64,000 nucleotides of DNA from Symbiodinium natans (taxonomy: Eukaryota > Sar > Dinophyceae > Suessiales > Symbiodiniaceae): positions 685,001 to 749,000 of the forward strand of contig CAJNDS010000180.1 in NCBI GenBank assembly GCA_905221605.1, written 5' to 3'. Below, piece by piece: positions 42,643 to 51,289 of this stretch. Every line of letters starts with the position of its first letter. Position 1 is the stretch's first letter. The position numbers were made by a program, and so were the translations under genes. The notes under the pieces are model-generated. The model searched no databases, was not told the DNA's origin, and was given only the letters and a program-made list of their open reading frames with translations.

Positions 42643-44954
42643 ATGGCTGAAGCCGCCTCTGGCTACGCTGGAGATCAAGGGGATGCACCTCCGGGCCTTC
42701 ACTCCCTTGCCCGCGATTTCCCGCATAAGCCTTCCGGGTGTCTGAACCACGGATCCTTTGGGGCGGCCCCCAGCTGCGTCTTGGAGTCGCAGCGAAGCTA
42801 TCAGAGGCGCTGGGCCGAGCGACCTGACGAGATGTTCTTCCGAGGTGAGCTCTTCGATCGTCTGCGACTTGCGGCCGCCAGTTGCATCCCCCTGCTCACG
42901 CGCAGCCCTGATCAAGTCCTTCCTACGCAAGTGGCCTTGATAGAGAATGCTTGCGCCGCAACTATATCCTGCTTGGGAATCAATTTTTGATTCTTGTTTA
43001 TATAACACCCAAGAGGGTATTGAAATTAGTTTTTCTGAAGGTTCTAAGGGGAGATACAGGCAACTGCCATGATAGCACACCGCTGGTCCAAGCTGGTCCA
43101 TCCGGGTGATGTGGTTTTCGTTCTTGACTGCGTGTACGGGGCTTGTCGGATGTGTCTCCGCGAATCTTGGTAACCCTGTGGTACCCTTTGCCCCCTGTTT
43201 TTTGGGGGGGGTTCAAGGTTCCCTTACAAACTAGCCAAGCAAAAAAGGGGTGCTCCCATTATAAGATGGTTGCTGGGGTACCAAGGAATACTGCTGCGCC
43301 GATCCCCGCATCGGTGGGGAGTTACTTGCCCTGAGCATCTTCGAGGACTACGGGGCTTTTCCCAGGTCCTCCGCAGAGATCCTTGGGGAGCAAAGGAACC
43401 CTAAAAGTTGGGGTCATAAACCCTATGCCTACACTACAAAAATCCCTATTAAAGTATATGAGCCGTAAACCCTATAGTTACTACTAGAATTCCCTATTAA
43501 GGGTAGTATGAACCCTAAACCTTATGCTACCATAGTTTTCCCTATTCAGGGTAATAGGAACCATAAACCCGTTTTGGGTTCATTTCGTCCTCAAGGATAG
43601 CGGAACGGTTCCGCAGCAGCCTGGCCAAGCAAGTCGAACGTCTTAGGCAGGCAGTTCATTCAGAGGCTGAGCAGCCCAGTGGCACCCTTTTACCCTTTTT
43701 GTTGGTAGGGTGTAGGGTGTAGGGTTTAGGGTGTAGGGTTTAGGGTTTAGGGTTTAGGCTTTAGGGTTCCCTTTACTTGAAAAGTAACGGGTGCCCTGAT
43801 TATAATATGGTTAATGACTGGGCTACTTCGGAGGAGGAGGGCCAAGCACTGGCCCAGAATCAACCAGCTCCGCCAGAGCGAAAGGTGTTCTTCTTCTTGG
43901 ACTATGTGTCGTCCCAGCCCGCCTTTGTTCTGCCTGTTGCAGAGATGTTGCGAGAAATCGGAGCTATCCTAAGCACAGACAGTGCAGGTTCCTCATGCCT
44001 GTCGTTGGGTGAGATCTGCATCGATGCTGCACATGCATTTGCAGTGGAGGGGCTTGATGTCGTGAGGCAATTCGAGGGCTTGTCTCCAGAACTGAGACCG
44101 CACTGGTGGTTTGCAAACCTGCACAAATGGGCCTTTGCCGCCCCAACAGCGACCGTGGTGTACGCCAAAGACTCAGAACTCATGAGTCAGACTTCTCATC
44201 CGATGGTCAGCTGGTTTTATGGCAAAGGCTTGCATGAAGAATGTCTGTGGGCAGGAACTCGCGACTACAGCGCCCTGCTTAGTGTGCCGTCGGCAGTGCG
44301 ATTCTTTCAGACATGGCGTAGCAACCCGGACGCTGGAGCCCATGAAGGACTAAGTCCTGCAGCATTCTCAAAGGCAAAGATCCTTGAAGCCGGCAGATAC
44401 CTCGCAGAACTCTGGGGGACAACCGATACTTAGTAGTAGAGTAGGTAGCCTTTAACCTTTTTTGGGGTATGAGACTTCCTTTGTAATCCCAAGGGTTAAC
44501 CTTTAGTCCCCCAAGGATACTGGACAACTTTAAGGATACCCTGCCACATCCAGAGCTGGTGTGTGCTTTGATGATGGTGGAGCTCCCACGAGACCTTGAC
44601 ATGGGAGCGGCAGATATACCAGGTCTTCCCACGGCAGACACGAAGCTTAGAGATACTTGGGAAATAGTGCTTTGTGTTTCAGTTTTTGGGGCACCTGAAT
44701 TCCTACGAACGGCCACGTTTTTTTTCCTTTTGCTAGGGTTCCCAGTTCAGTAGAGGAAGGAGAGGCGGAGCGTGCGATCGATGCTCAGGGACGACTACGG
44801 GGTCGAAGCTGCTGTGGGCACTTTCGGGCCCTGCGGCAACTTCATCCGCCTCTCCTACGCGGTCTACAACACCTGGGATGACATCCTACAGCTGGGGCAG
44901 GGGGTCATGGACATCCTGCGTGCGCAGCGCAGCAGCCCGAAGCTCAACCCTTGA
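42643..44954 (+). CDS. PLP-dependent class-V aminotransferase (isopenicillin-N-epimerase-like), seven exons
   Basis: Exons 42643-42957, 43060-43161, 43286-43377, 43596-43662, 43834-44424, 44535-44641 and 44756-44954 join into 490 codons plus TGA. Family marks, in order: CLNHGSFGAAP near the N-terminus, PGDVVFVLDCVYGACR in exon 2, IDAAHAF (Asp256/His259, cofactor contact) and NLHKW (Lys290, the expected Schiff-base lysine) in exon 5. A C-terminal small domain follows (LRDDYGVEAAV ... IRLSYAVYNTWDD). Class-V enzymes of this type act on amino or sulfur-amino acids; the substrate cannot be inferred. Every intron is a short inverted-repeat element with a 4-bp duplication. The frame is open upstream to an ATG at 42481, so the N-terminus is uncertain. 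Confidence 0.88.
42958..43059 (+). other. Intron 1: family I introner, GC-AG
   Basis: Element 42962-43059 (CTATATCCTG ... GGGGAGATACAG) lies between GCAA copies at 42958-42961 and 43060-43063. The donor GC comes from the duplication and the acceptor AG|G from the element end. Phase 0. Confidence 0.9.
43162..43285 (+). other. Intron 2: family E introner, GA-AG
   Basis: Element 43166-43285 (CTTGGTAACCC ... GGGGTACCAAG) lies between GAAT copies at 43162-43165 and 43286-43289. Phase 0. A GT donor three bases inside the element would shift the frame; the GA donor keeps it. Confidence 0.85.
43378..43595 (+). other. Intron 3: family A introner, GA-AG
   Basis: Element 43382-43595 (CTTGGGGAGCAAAGGAACCC ... 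GGGTTCATTTCGTCCTCAAG). The flanks are GATC and GATA (3 of 4). At 214 bp it is about twice the usual family A length because the interior unit (AACCCTATN...CCCTATTAAGG) is repeated. Phase 2. Confidence 0.85.
43663..43833 (+). other. Intron 4: family E introner with telomere repeats inside, GA-AG
   Basis: Element 43667-43833 lies between GAGG copies at 43663-43666 and 43834-43837. The ends carry GCAGCCCAGTGGCACCC and GACTGGGCTAC. About 55 bp of GTGTAGGG/TTTAGGG units (43708-43765) sit in its centre. Phase 0. The GA-rich flank makes the exact acceptor slightly uncertain. Confidence 0.8.
44425..44534 (+). other. Intron 5: family F introner, GA-AG
   Basis: Element 44429-44534 (CTTAGTAGTAGAGTAGGTAG ... 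GGACAACTTTAAG) lies between GATA copies at 44425-44428 and 44535-44538. Phase 0. Confidence 0.88.
44642..44755 (+). other. Intron 6: introner of a separate family, GA-AG
   Basis: Element 44646-44755 (CTTAGAGATACTTGGGAAATAG ... GGGTTCCCAGTTCAGTAGAG) lies between GAAG copies at 44642-44645 and 44756-44759. The inverted ends are imperfect. I found no second copy in the window. Phase 2. Confidence 0.82.
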
Positions 44955-46595
44955 GGGAGGCGCAAAAAAGAGCGCTGCCGGTTCCTGAGGATCATACGTC
45001 ATACTCAGGAATATTTTTCAGAGGGGTTTTAAGGCCCATCCTAGCTAAGCTACTGCATTGCTTAAGTCAATGAGCACTCGAAAACCCAGAACATGTATCT
45101 CAATGCGGTGCCGAGGACTCGTTCCTTTCGGCATATCGAGGCGTTGCTTCAGGATGGGGTTTAGGGTCTAGGGCTTAGGGTTTAGGGTGTAGGGCTTAGG
45201 GTTTAGGGTGTAGGGCTTAGGGCTTAGGGATCTAGCTTCTCGTTAGAATGTGAACTATACTCACGGGCTTCAGCGTGCACAGCTTCCCGAGTCACCCTAC
45301 ATAAACCCCTGAACCCTTAAACCCTTAGTTTAGACCTTTAACCCCTTAAACCCTCAACCCTAAACTGGCAGTGTGGCTGGTCTGCGGCGGGTGGCAAACA
45401 CAATGCCCTAAACTGGCCTTGCTAGGTAGACCCGTGGAATATCGTAAATTTCATATTCAGGAAGATTTTCCCTAATCCCTAAACACGAACCCTAAACCCT
45501 AAACCCAAACCCTGTTCAGGAACACTAAACCCTAAACCCTAACCCCTAAACCCTAAACCCTAAACCGGAGGCTTTTAAGGGCCATCCTACCCTTGGGCCC
45601 GGAAGAGATGCCAGGAGAGGCGAGGCACAGCCCACCGGCCACAACTCCCGCCCAGTGGGGCCAAGACCTCTTGGATCACAGCTCGAAGGCCGCGCTCTGG
45701 GTTGCAGATTTTTAGGGTTTGGGGTTTAGGGTTTAGGGTTTAGGATTTAGGGTTTAGGGTTTAAGGTTACTCGAAGGGCTTAGGGGTGGCTGGCTGATGG
45801 CAGTTTACGGGTGTGCTGGGCTTTTGGGGCTGTCGAGGTCTCATCGCACACCATGTGCCTAGAATCCCCAAGCCCCAAACCCTAAACACCACAAAACCCC
45901 AAATTCCAAACCCCAAACCCCCAACCCTAAACCCTAAACCCTACATCCAAGGGTCACTGCAGACATGAACCTACCAACCGATGCCTTGCCGGCCATGTGC
46001 GAGTGTGAGAGTCGAAACCCAAGGGATCTTCAGGAGTTCAGTCTTTGATAGGCCCTGGAGACATGGGGCTGCGTGCTGCTCCGCGGACTTCTGCTCCCTG
46101 AGGTGACATGGACAAGAGTTTCGGGGCCATGTCCTCACTTCCAGTAGTATTCGTGTGAACTGAGGGTTTAGGTTTAAATCTGGGTTTAGGGTTTAGGGTT
46201 TAGGGTTTAGGGTTGCAGCCTCGGGCTTCTACAAACGGAGCGGTTTCTTGTTGCTCATTTCTCTTGCTGCCGTGCTGCCTGGTGATGCTTGCCAGCTTCG
46301 TAGACATGCCGCTCGACGGAAATTTTCTCCCCAGCCTGAAATACAAACACATACAAATATGTGAACAAATAAACAAATATCTATATTTATGCATGTGTAA
46401 GAGTTGTGAATGTAAAAAACCACATAGATAAATATGTATATATATGTAGACACATAAACATAGATGTACATATATGTACACACCCTAAACCCTAAACCCT
46501 AAAACTATCCACTTCCGAATCCCGAAAGCAGAGGACGTCCTCGCCCTGCGAAAAGCTCTCGGGCTGGGAGGTCACCAAGGGCACCTCCGAGTCGT

Positions 46596-46700
46596 TTAGG
46601 GTTTAGGATTTAGGGTTTAGGATTTAGGATTCAGGATTTAGGGTTTAGGATTTAGGGTTTAGGATTTAGGGTTTAGGATGCAGGGTTTAGGATGTAGGAC
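46596..46700 (+). repeat. Variant telomere block (TTTAGGGTTTAGGA)
   Basis: Units alternate TTTAGGG and TTTAGGA, a 14-bp higher-order pattern not seen in the other blocks. Confidence 0.9.
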
Positions 46701-47248
46701 GATCATCGGGAGCTGACTCCACTGGTTCCTTCTTAGGCTTATTAGGATTCAAAAAGTCGGGTTCAAAAAGGTTCGCGTTGTTTTTTTTTCTCGTGATGTA
46801 GTGCAGTTATGTTTAGTCTCCTGAAGTATAGGGCTGTTTATAGGGTTTTCGATTGTGTGCGTTTCTCGGGAATTGGGAATGCTGTGTAATCTACAGAGTG
46901 TAGGTGCGTGGGTTTACAGGACGTGAGTTTGTTCCGTTGTGAACTTCCTCTATTTCGGACATCTGAGTTTCAGCTGACCTGTGTATTTGCGGAAGCTCCA
47001 TGGTGTCCCCCAAGCGGCACCGCAAACGTGACCCCTCCAGCAACTTACTGTTGGTTAGTAGGGAGTGAGGGAATGAGGTACCCTATATAACCCCTTAAAA
47101 GGTATACATGTACATACCCACAACAAGCAAAGGCCCCGTGGATTTGAGCCGCCACGCCGGGCTGCCGAAGTTGGGCTTTGGGTGCACCTTGGGTCGATTT
47201 GGGTTTCTTTTCCAAACATCGGGTTTAGGGTGTAGGCTTAGGGTTTAG

Positions 47249-47321
47249 GGGTTTTCCGAAAATAGGGGTACCCTTTTTGGGGTTCCTATAGTAGGGATTC
47301 AACTACTTTCGGGGTATATTA
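47249..47321. repeat. Family B element truncated at the viral junction
   Basis: It starts GGGGTTTTCCGAAAATAGGG and continues to TACTTTCGGGGTATATTA. The expected right half (AGGGGTCCCTTTGTTTTCG, TAAGCCCCC in the 10258 copy) is absent. The sequence then changes to AT-rich viral DNA within about 50 bp. Confidence 0.7.
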
Positions 47322-47945
47322 AGTTAGTTATGGTCATGCCCCTTGGAAGATAGGAACAATCCATACACCCCCCCCCCACGCCCATACATCATTTTTCACT
47401 CATTTTTCACACATCCTAACTCATAGCCTTCTTCATTATCACATTTTTCACCAAAAACACGCATCGCACCTTATCCATTTTCCAAATCTATTTTTTCTCA
47501 ATTTTTCCAGCATTTTTTGAAAATACATTTTTTCTCAAAAAATATTGTTGTATCTTAGCGAATTTAAAATCTATCAAATCTTGTCATATAGCCTTATTCA
47601 TTTTCATTTATATCTCGTCTTATTCGTTTTTTCTTTTCAATCCTCCTTATTCGTTTTTAAATCGTTTAGCCTCACTCGTTTTAAATTTTCCTCAAATTTC
47701 TTAAATTTTATCGTTGATTATTAGCGGGTCTTTCATTTATAAAAATTCTTCCGGAAAATTATCTAAAATCGTATCTTTCCAATGGGCGTGATGGGGTTCA
47801 TTCATTTTATCAAAATTATTCAATAATGTATTGTAATCTTCTGGATGGGCGTGAGGGGGTTGATAGAATTTAGGGTATTTTGGGTGGTTCGCGTATGCTA
47901 CACGAAACTTCGTGTTCGGGGCTTGGAGCAGTAGATGATACAAGG

Positions 47946-47975
47946 TTTTGTTAATATAAAGGAATATTAACAAAA
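47946..47975. repeat. Perfect 12-bp inverted repeat (hairpin)
   Basis: TTTTGTTAATAT and ATATTAACAAAA are separated by AAAGGA. It could be a terminator or regulatory hairpin. It overlaps the start of the doubtful 78-codon frame, which weakens that frame. Confidence 0.8.
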
Positions 47976-48104
47976 TCTGTTTATCAATTTATTTTAGAAT
48001 AGATTGTATCAATTACTGTTTCCTGGAAACAAATTAAAAATACTTCTCATTCTCTGCATCATACTGCGAATTTGATTGAGGGCTGAATGATTTAAAAAAA
48101 TCCA

Positions 48105-48430
48105 GTAGAGCATCCGGCCCGATGCCCTACAGCATCCAGCCCCATGCCCTAGAGCATCCGGCCCAATGCCCTACAGCATCCAGCCCAATGCCCTAGAGCA
48201 TCCGGCCCAATGCCCTAGAGCATCCGGCCCGATGCCCTAGAGCATCCGGCCCAATGCCCTAGAGCATCCGGCCCAATGCCCTAGAGCATCCGGCCCGATG
48301 CCCTAGAGCATCCGGCCCAATGCCCTAGAGCATCCGGCCCGATGCCCTACAGCATCGCGCCCGATGCCCTCCCTACTCCCGCCCGATGCCCTCCCTACTC
48401 GTGCCCGATGCCCTACAAAATCAAGCCCCG
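48105..48430. repeat. Tandem array 1, 22-bp unit
   Basis: About 15 units of AGCATCCGGCCCAATGCCCT plus AG, with CCCGATG and CTACAG variants; the last three units diverge. It is markedly GC-rich within AT-rich viral DNA. Confidence 0.95.
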
Positions 48431-48525
48431 ATTTTGGAAAAACTCAGTGTCATGGTAGTAAAAATATGGTTTTTAGGAGTTTTGTAAATAATTAATACAA
48501 TATTTTTGAGATATTATTGTATTAA

Positions 48526-49203
48526 TCATTCATATTCATACACACTACCACCATCACTATCACTATCACTATCATTATCACTATCACTATCGGTATTAAA
48601 CCAATATTCATTAATGATATTTAGTAGAGAAAAACCAAAATCGCAATCATATAAATAGTGATGAGTTTCAACAATACTTCCGTGGTTATTATCCATAATA
48701 TAAAAAATGACTTCTTTCAGTATGTTATAGTATGCATTTAATATATGGGGGTTTTTACGATAATATAAATGCTTAAAATCAAAAAACATATCAGCATTAT
48801 CTAAATTATCATACAACCATTTCAACTTCTTATGTTGAAACTCAGTATATGTAATTAATCCCTTCAATATTTCATTTGTGATAAACTCATAAGAAGGAAA
48901 TGGATTAAACTTAATAAAATAATATGTTTGAATTTCCATTAATGAATAGTATTTCCAATCAATACAATTTCCAATTACAGAGGTTATTTTAATGCACTTT
49001 GAACATGAAAAGAAATTACACACAGAAGCAATTGTATTATCATTTAAATTAATCTTGAGTTGTTTTTTTAATCCCAGTCGCATTTTCTTACATTCTTGGC
49101 AGTTATTAACAATTGACATTACATAATTCAGACTATTCATTAAATCATCCTTACAACAATGTTTGGGAATATCAGAACTGGTAGCGCTTTCTGTATCACT
49201 CAT
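48526..49203 (-). CDS. Hypothetical viral protein with Cys-rich centre and Asp/Ser tail
   Basis: 225 codons from the ATG at 49203, preferred because a TATATATA-like sequence (CTAGTATATATACC on the plus strand) lies just upstream; the frame could extend to 49263. The protein begins MSDTESATSSD. It has paired cysteines at about residues 20-80 (CC, CQECKK, CNFFSCSKC) that could bind zinc and an aromatic middle. The C-terminus is a DSDSDND-type acidic repeat. I do not recognise a family. Confidence 0.7.
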   Translation of the reverse strand: MSDTESATSSDIPKHCCKDDLMNSLNYVMSIVNNCQECKKMRLGLKKQLKINLNDNTIASVCNFFSCSKCIKITSVIGNCIDWKYYSLMEIQTYYFIKFNPFPSYEFITNEILKGLITYTEFQHKKLKWLYDNLDNADMFFDFKHLYYRKNPHILNAYYNILKEVIFYIMDNNHGSIVETHHYLYDCDFGFSLLNIINEYWFNTDSDSDNDSDSDSDGGSVYEYE

Positions 49204-49259
49204 TTTCACACTAGTATATATACCTGTTATTTCTTTAAATGCTTTCTTCCTTGAATGGT

Positions 49260-49432
49260 TCAAACCCGTGAGGATTAAACCCCCTAGGGTTAGCTTTCAA
49301 ACCCCTAAGGGTTAGCTTTCAAACCCCTAAGGGTTAGCTTTCAAACCCCTAAGGGTTAGCTTTCAAACCCCTAAGGGTTAGCTTTCAAACCCCGAAGGGT
49401 TAGCTTTCAAACCCCCAACTCCTAGAGTTTGC
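49260..49432. repeat. Tandem array 2, 22-bp palindromic unit
   Basis: About seven units of AAACCCCTAAGGGTTAGC plus TTTC. Each holds the inverted repeat AACCC-CTAA-GGGTT. Confidence 0.95.
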
Positions 49433-49662
49433 CCATAAACTCCTAGATAGTGCCCATAAACTCCCAGAGTTTGCCCATAAACTCCTAGAGTTTGCCCATA
49501 AACTCCTAGAGTTTGCCCATAAACTCCCGGAGTTTGCCCATAAACTCCCGGAGTTTGCCCATAAACTCCCAGAGTTTGCCCATAAACTCCTAGAGTTTGC
49601 CCATAAACTCCTAGAGTTTGCCCACAAACTCCTAGAGTTTGCCCATAAACTCCTAGAGTTTG
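49428..49662. repeat. Tandem array 3, 21-bp palindromic unit
   Basis: About eleven units of CCATAAACTCCTAGAGTTTG plus C. Each holds AAACTC-CTA-GAGTTT. Variants change one arm (CCCGGAG, CCCAGAG, CTAGATAG). It gives an artefactual repetitive frame on the minus strand. Confidence 0.95.
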
Positions 49663-49764
49663 CTCAGAAGCAAACGCAAGAGAAAACAAGTAAAAAGAAA
49701 AAATGAATAAACAAAATAAAGATAAACATAATTAATACAAATATTTAAGGTCATATTGTATTAA

Positions 49765-50310
49765 TTATTTGCTTAGTAACTCTTGATGCTTGGCAGTTCT
49801 CTTATGTGAAGCCATATTCCGCGTGGATACATAACATCCACATTCACATAGCCTTTTCTCTTGTAATTTCATTGTAAGGGTTTCTTTGTGGTCTTCTCTA
49901 TACTTCTTATCTACCTCATGTTTGTGTTCCTTTGTTCTCTCTCGGTATTCTTTTTTTTGTGCCTTGCTATGTTCTATTGTATCATAATAGTGTTGTTTTT
50001 TGGTTCTACCCATAATTTTTCTATTCACACATGTTGTGTTTCGGATGTGGTAACCCTCTCGCGCTTCAAGTTCTGTTCTATTCTGACATGGGTACATTTC
50101 CAGTAATTCAATTTTGCAGTTTTCCATCCCGAATTCGTTAAACAAATGGAATGCAGTGGTGAGATTTCCATTATTGTATAAATATTGTTTGTATTTATCT
50201 CGGTGTTTCGTCATTCGCTTTGATAGTTCTTCAACAGTACTACCAATGTAGCATTTCGTATAATTACTATCCCAAATAGCATATATTTTACCTTTCTGGA
50301 AGTCTGGCAT
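49765..50310 (-). CDS. GIY-YIG endonuclease with C-terminal zinc finger
   Basis: 181 codons. The N-terminal nuclease core has KIYAIWDSN (GIY position), YIGST at residues 21-25, Arg32 in KRMTKH and a catalytic Glu in ELEAREGYHIR (about residues 80-90). A lysine/glutamate-rich linker follows (about 95-150). The end is a small zinc finger, CECGCYVSTRNMASHKRTAKH in effect (C-x-C ... H-x4-H). GIY-YIG nucleases of protist viruses act in recombination or as homing enzymes. It sits next to the integrase in the same direction. Confidence 0.9.
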   Translation of the reverse strand: MPDFQKGKIYAIWDSNYTKCYIGSTVEELSKRMTKHRDKYKQYLYNNGNLTTAFHLFNEFGMENCKIELLEMYPCQNRTELEAREGYHIRNTTCVNRKIMGRTKKQHYYDTIEHSKAQKKEYRERTKEHKHEVDKKYREDHKETLTMKLQEKRLCECGCYVSTRNMASHKRTAKHQELLSK

Positions 50311-50345
50311 TAGTTGTATAACCGAATATACCTTTAATTACCTTT

Positions 50346-51257
50346 TTACACCTTCAACAACTCAAAACGTAAATAGCCTCTGCTCATACCTTCCACATAA
50401 TAATATTTTTGCCCTAATTTCTCCTCTATTTTTTCTACTGTATATACGTTCTTTGAGAAATTTCCTATGCGTTCTTTTTCATTGGGCTTTCTTTTCCTAA
50501 ATATTTTAACCTCGTCTCCTTTGTCCAACTCAGGATATACCTTATTTTTCTTTGCCTTCTTGGCTAAATTCAACTTAACCTCTAGCTCATTTGACGGCTT
50601 TCTCGCCTCTTTTGGTGTCATTTCGGTGGCGGAATGTTTCATAACATTATTGTAGGTCAGCAGTATTTCAAATATGTAATTCATCCACTGAATATTTTGT
50701 TTCCCCTTTTTCTCATCTGCTTCAACCCTCCTATACAACAAATCTTTAAACGTCCGTATCGCCCTCTCACTGAAGTTGGGGTGTGCTCTTGTTATGTGGT
50801 GTTGTATGTTTTGCTCTTTGAAATATGTTTGTATTGCTTCCTTGCTCAGAGCTCCTTCATCATCGGTATAAACGACCTTTGGTTTCTTCCCCATCTTGTT
50901 TAAGCTTTCTATAATACCACTGGCTAAATCTTCTTCTGTTTTACCCTTAATAGGTACAACATGCATGAACTTATCAAACACATCAATCGTTAGCATTCCT
51001 ACTCTAAATTTTTGGTCCTCCATATCATTAATAAAGAATAAGTCTATTTGATACTCGTATGCCGAGTGAGGAGCCACAAAACTGTTTCTGCCTGGTGGTC
51101 TTCGTTTTTGCTCTACATTCTTCCTAAAAAACTCATTGATATCATCTGCTGTTATACTTTTATCTTTCCTCCTTGCTTCTTGTAAGGTCCGCGCCCTACT
51201 GCCGAAACCGCTCCTATCAAAATACACTTCGCTAATAATATCTTGTTTAGAACTCAT
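50346..51257 (-). CDS. Retroviral-type (rve) integrase
   Basis: 303 codons from the ATG at 51257, chosen because an AT-rich TATA-like stretch lies between it and the alternative ATG at 51293, which overlaps the polymerase stop codon. DDE residues are in YQIDLFFI, VYTDDEGA (about 59 residues later) and FSERAIRTFK (about 32 residues later). A basic C-terminal region (DKGDEVKIFRKRKPNEKE) resembles the SH3-like DNA-binding part of polinton integrases. Such integrases insert polinton and PLV DNA into the host genome, which fits its presence at a chromosomal junction. Confidence 0.92.
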   Translation of the reverse strand: MSSKQDIISEVYFDRSGFGSRARTLQEARRKDKSITADDINEFFRKNVEQKRRPPGRNSFVAPHSAYEYQIDLFFINDMEDQKFRVGMLTIDVFDKFMHVVPIKGKTEEDLASGIIESLNKMGKKPKVVYTDDEGALSKEAIQTYFKEQNIQHHITRAHPNFSERAIRTFKDLLYRRVEADEKKGKQNIQWMNYIFEILLTYNNVMKHSATEMTPKEARKPSNELEVKLNLAKKAKKNKVYPELDKGDEVKIFRKRKPNEKERIGNFSKNVYTVEKIEEKLGQKYYYVEGMSRGYLRFELLKV

Positions 51258-51289
51258 TATAATAAACAAGATATTATATATTCTCACCT

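Larger units (their letters stand above)
66..47248. repeat. Dispersed interstitial telomere-like repeats (TTTAGGG/CCCTAAA)
   Basis: Dozens of blocks of the 7-bp telomere repeat occur in both orientations, from about 20 to 300 bp. CCCTAAA-oriented examples lie near 126-170, 2210-2270, 7690-7738, 9545-9616, 11543-11618, 23625-23675, 31407-31457, 33990-34055, 34166-34277, 35512-35616, 39658-39705 and 45540-45566. TTTAGGG-oriented examples lie near 3748-3878, 7841-7896, 8863-8986, 9702-9777, 23060-23120, 29931-30049, 31540-31620, 36138-36212, 41252-41545, 42266-42378 and 46596-46700. Degenerate variants (GTTCAGGG, TTTGGGG, TTTAGGATTTAGGG) flank many blocks. None occur in the AT-rich viral part. 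Confidence 0.97.
44955..47321. other. Repeat-rich host spacer up to the viral junction
   Basis: It contains telomere-like blocks (about 45155-45230, 45480-45566, 45713-45770, 45880-45945, 46165-46215, 46596-46700), two remnants sharing TCAGAGGGGTTTTAAGGCCC-like sequence (near 45006 and 45565; another at 39340) and an AT-rich microsatellite (46335-46480). No gene is recognised. Confidence 0.75.
47322..48525. other. Left terminal region of the provirus
   Basis: It comprises a C run (47368-47377), T-rich low-complexity sequence to about 47730, a weak 78-codon minus-strand frame (47737-47973), a hairpin and the first tandem array. No inverted terminal repeat can be tested because the other end is missing. 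Confidence 0.6.

Noticed and set aside
43777-44433. Aminotransferase fragment as a stand-alone gene or a pseudogene pieced by repeats
   Set aside because: All seven pieces join in frame through elements with consistent splice signals; no stop or shift remains.
47737-47973. 78-codon minus-strand frame
   Set aside because: Its start lies in a hairpin, it has no recognisable motif and sits in the low-complexity viral end; kept only as a remark.
48105-49662. CRISPR-like arrays
   Set aside because: Units are directly adjacent without unique spacers, and no Cas genes exist nearby; these are simple tandem repeats.
49378-49689. Repetitive open frame (QTLGVYG repeats) on the minus strand
   Set aside because: It is a translation of the 21-bp array; the array has no reading-frame constraint beyond its length divisible by three.
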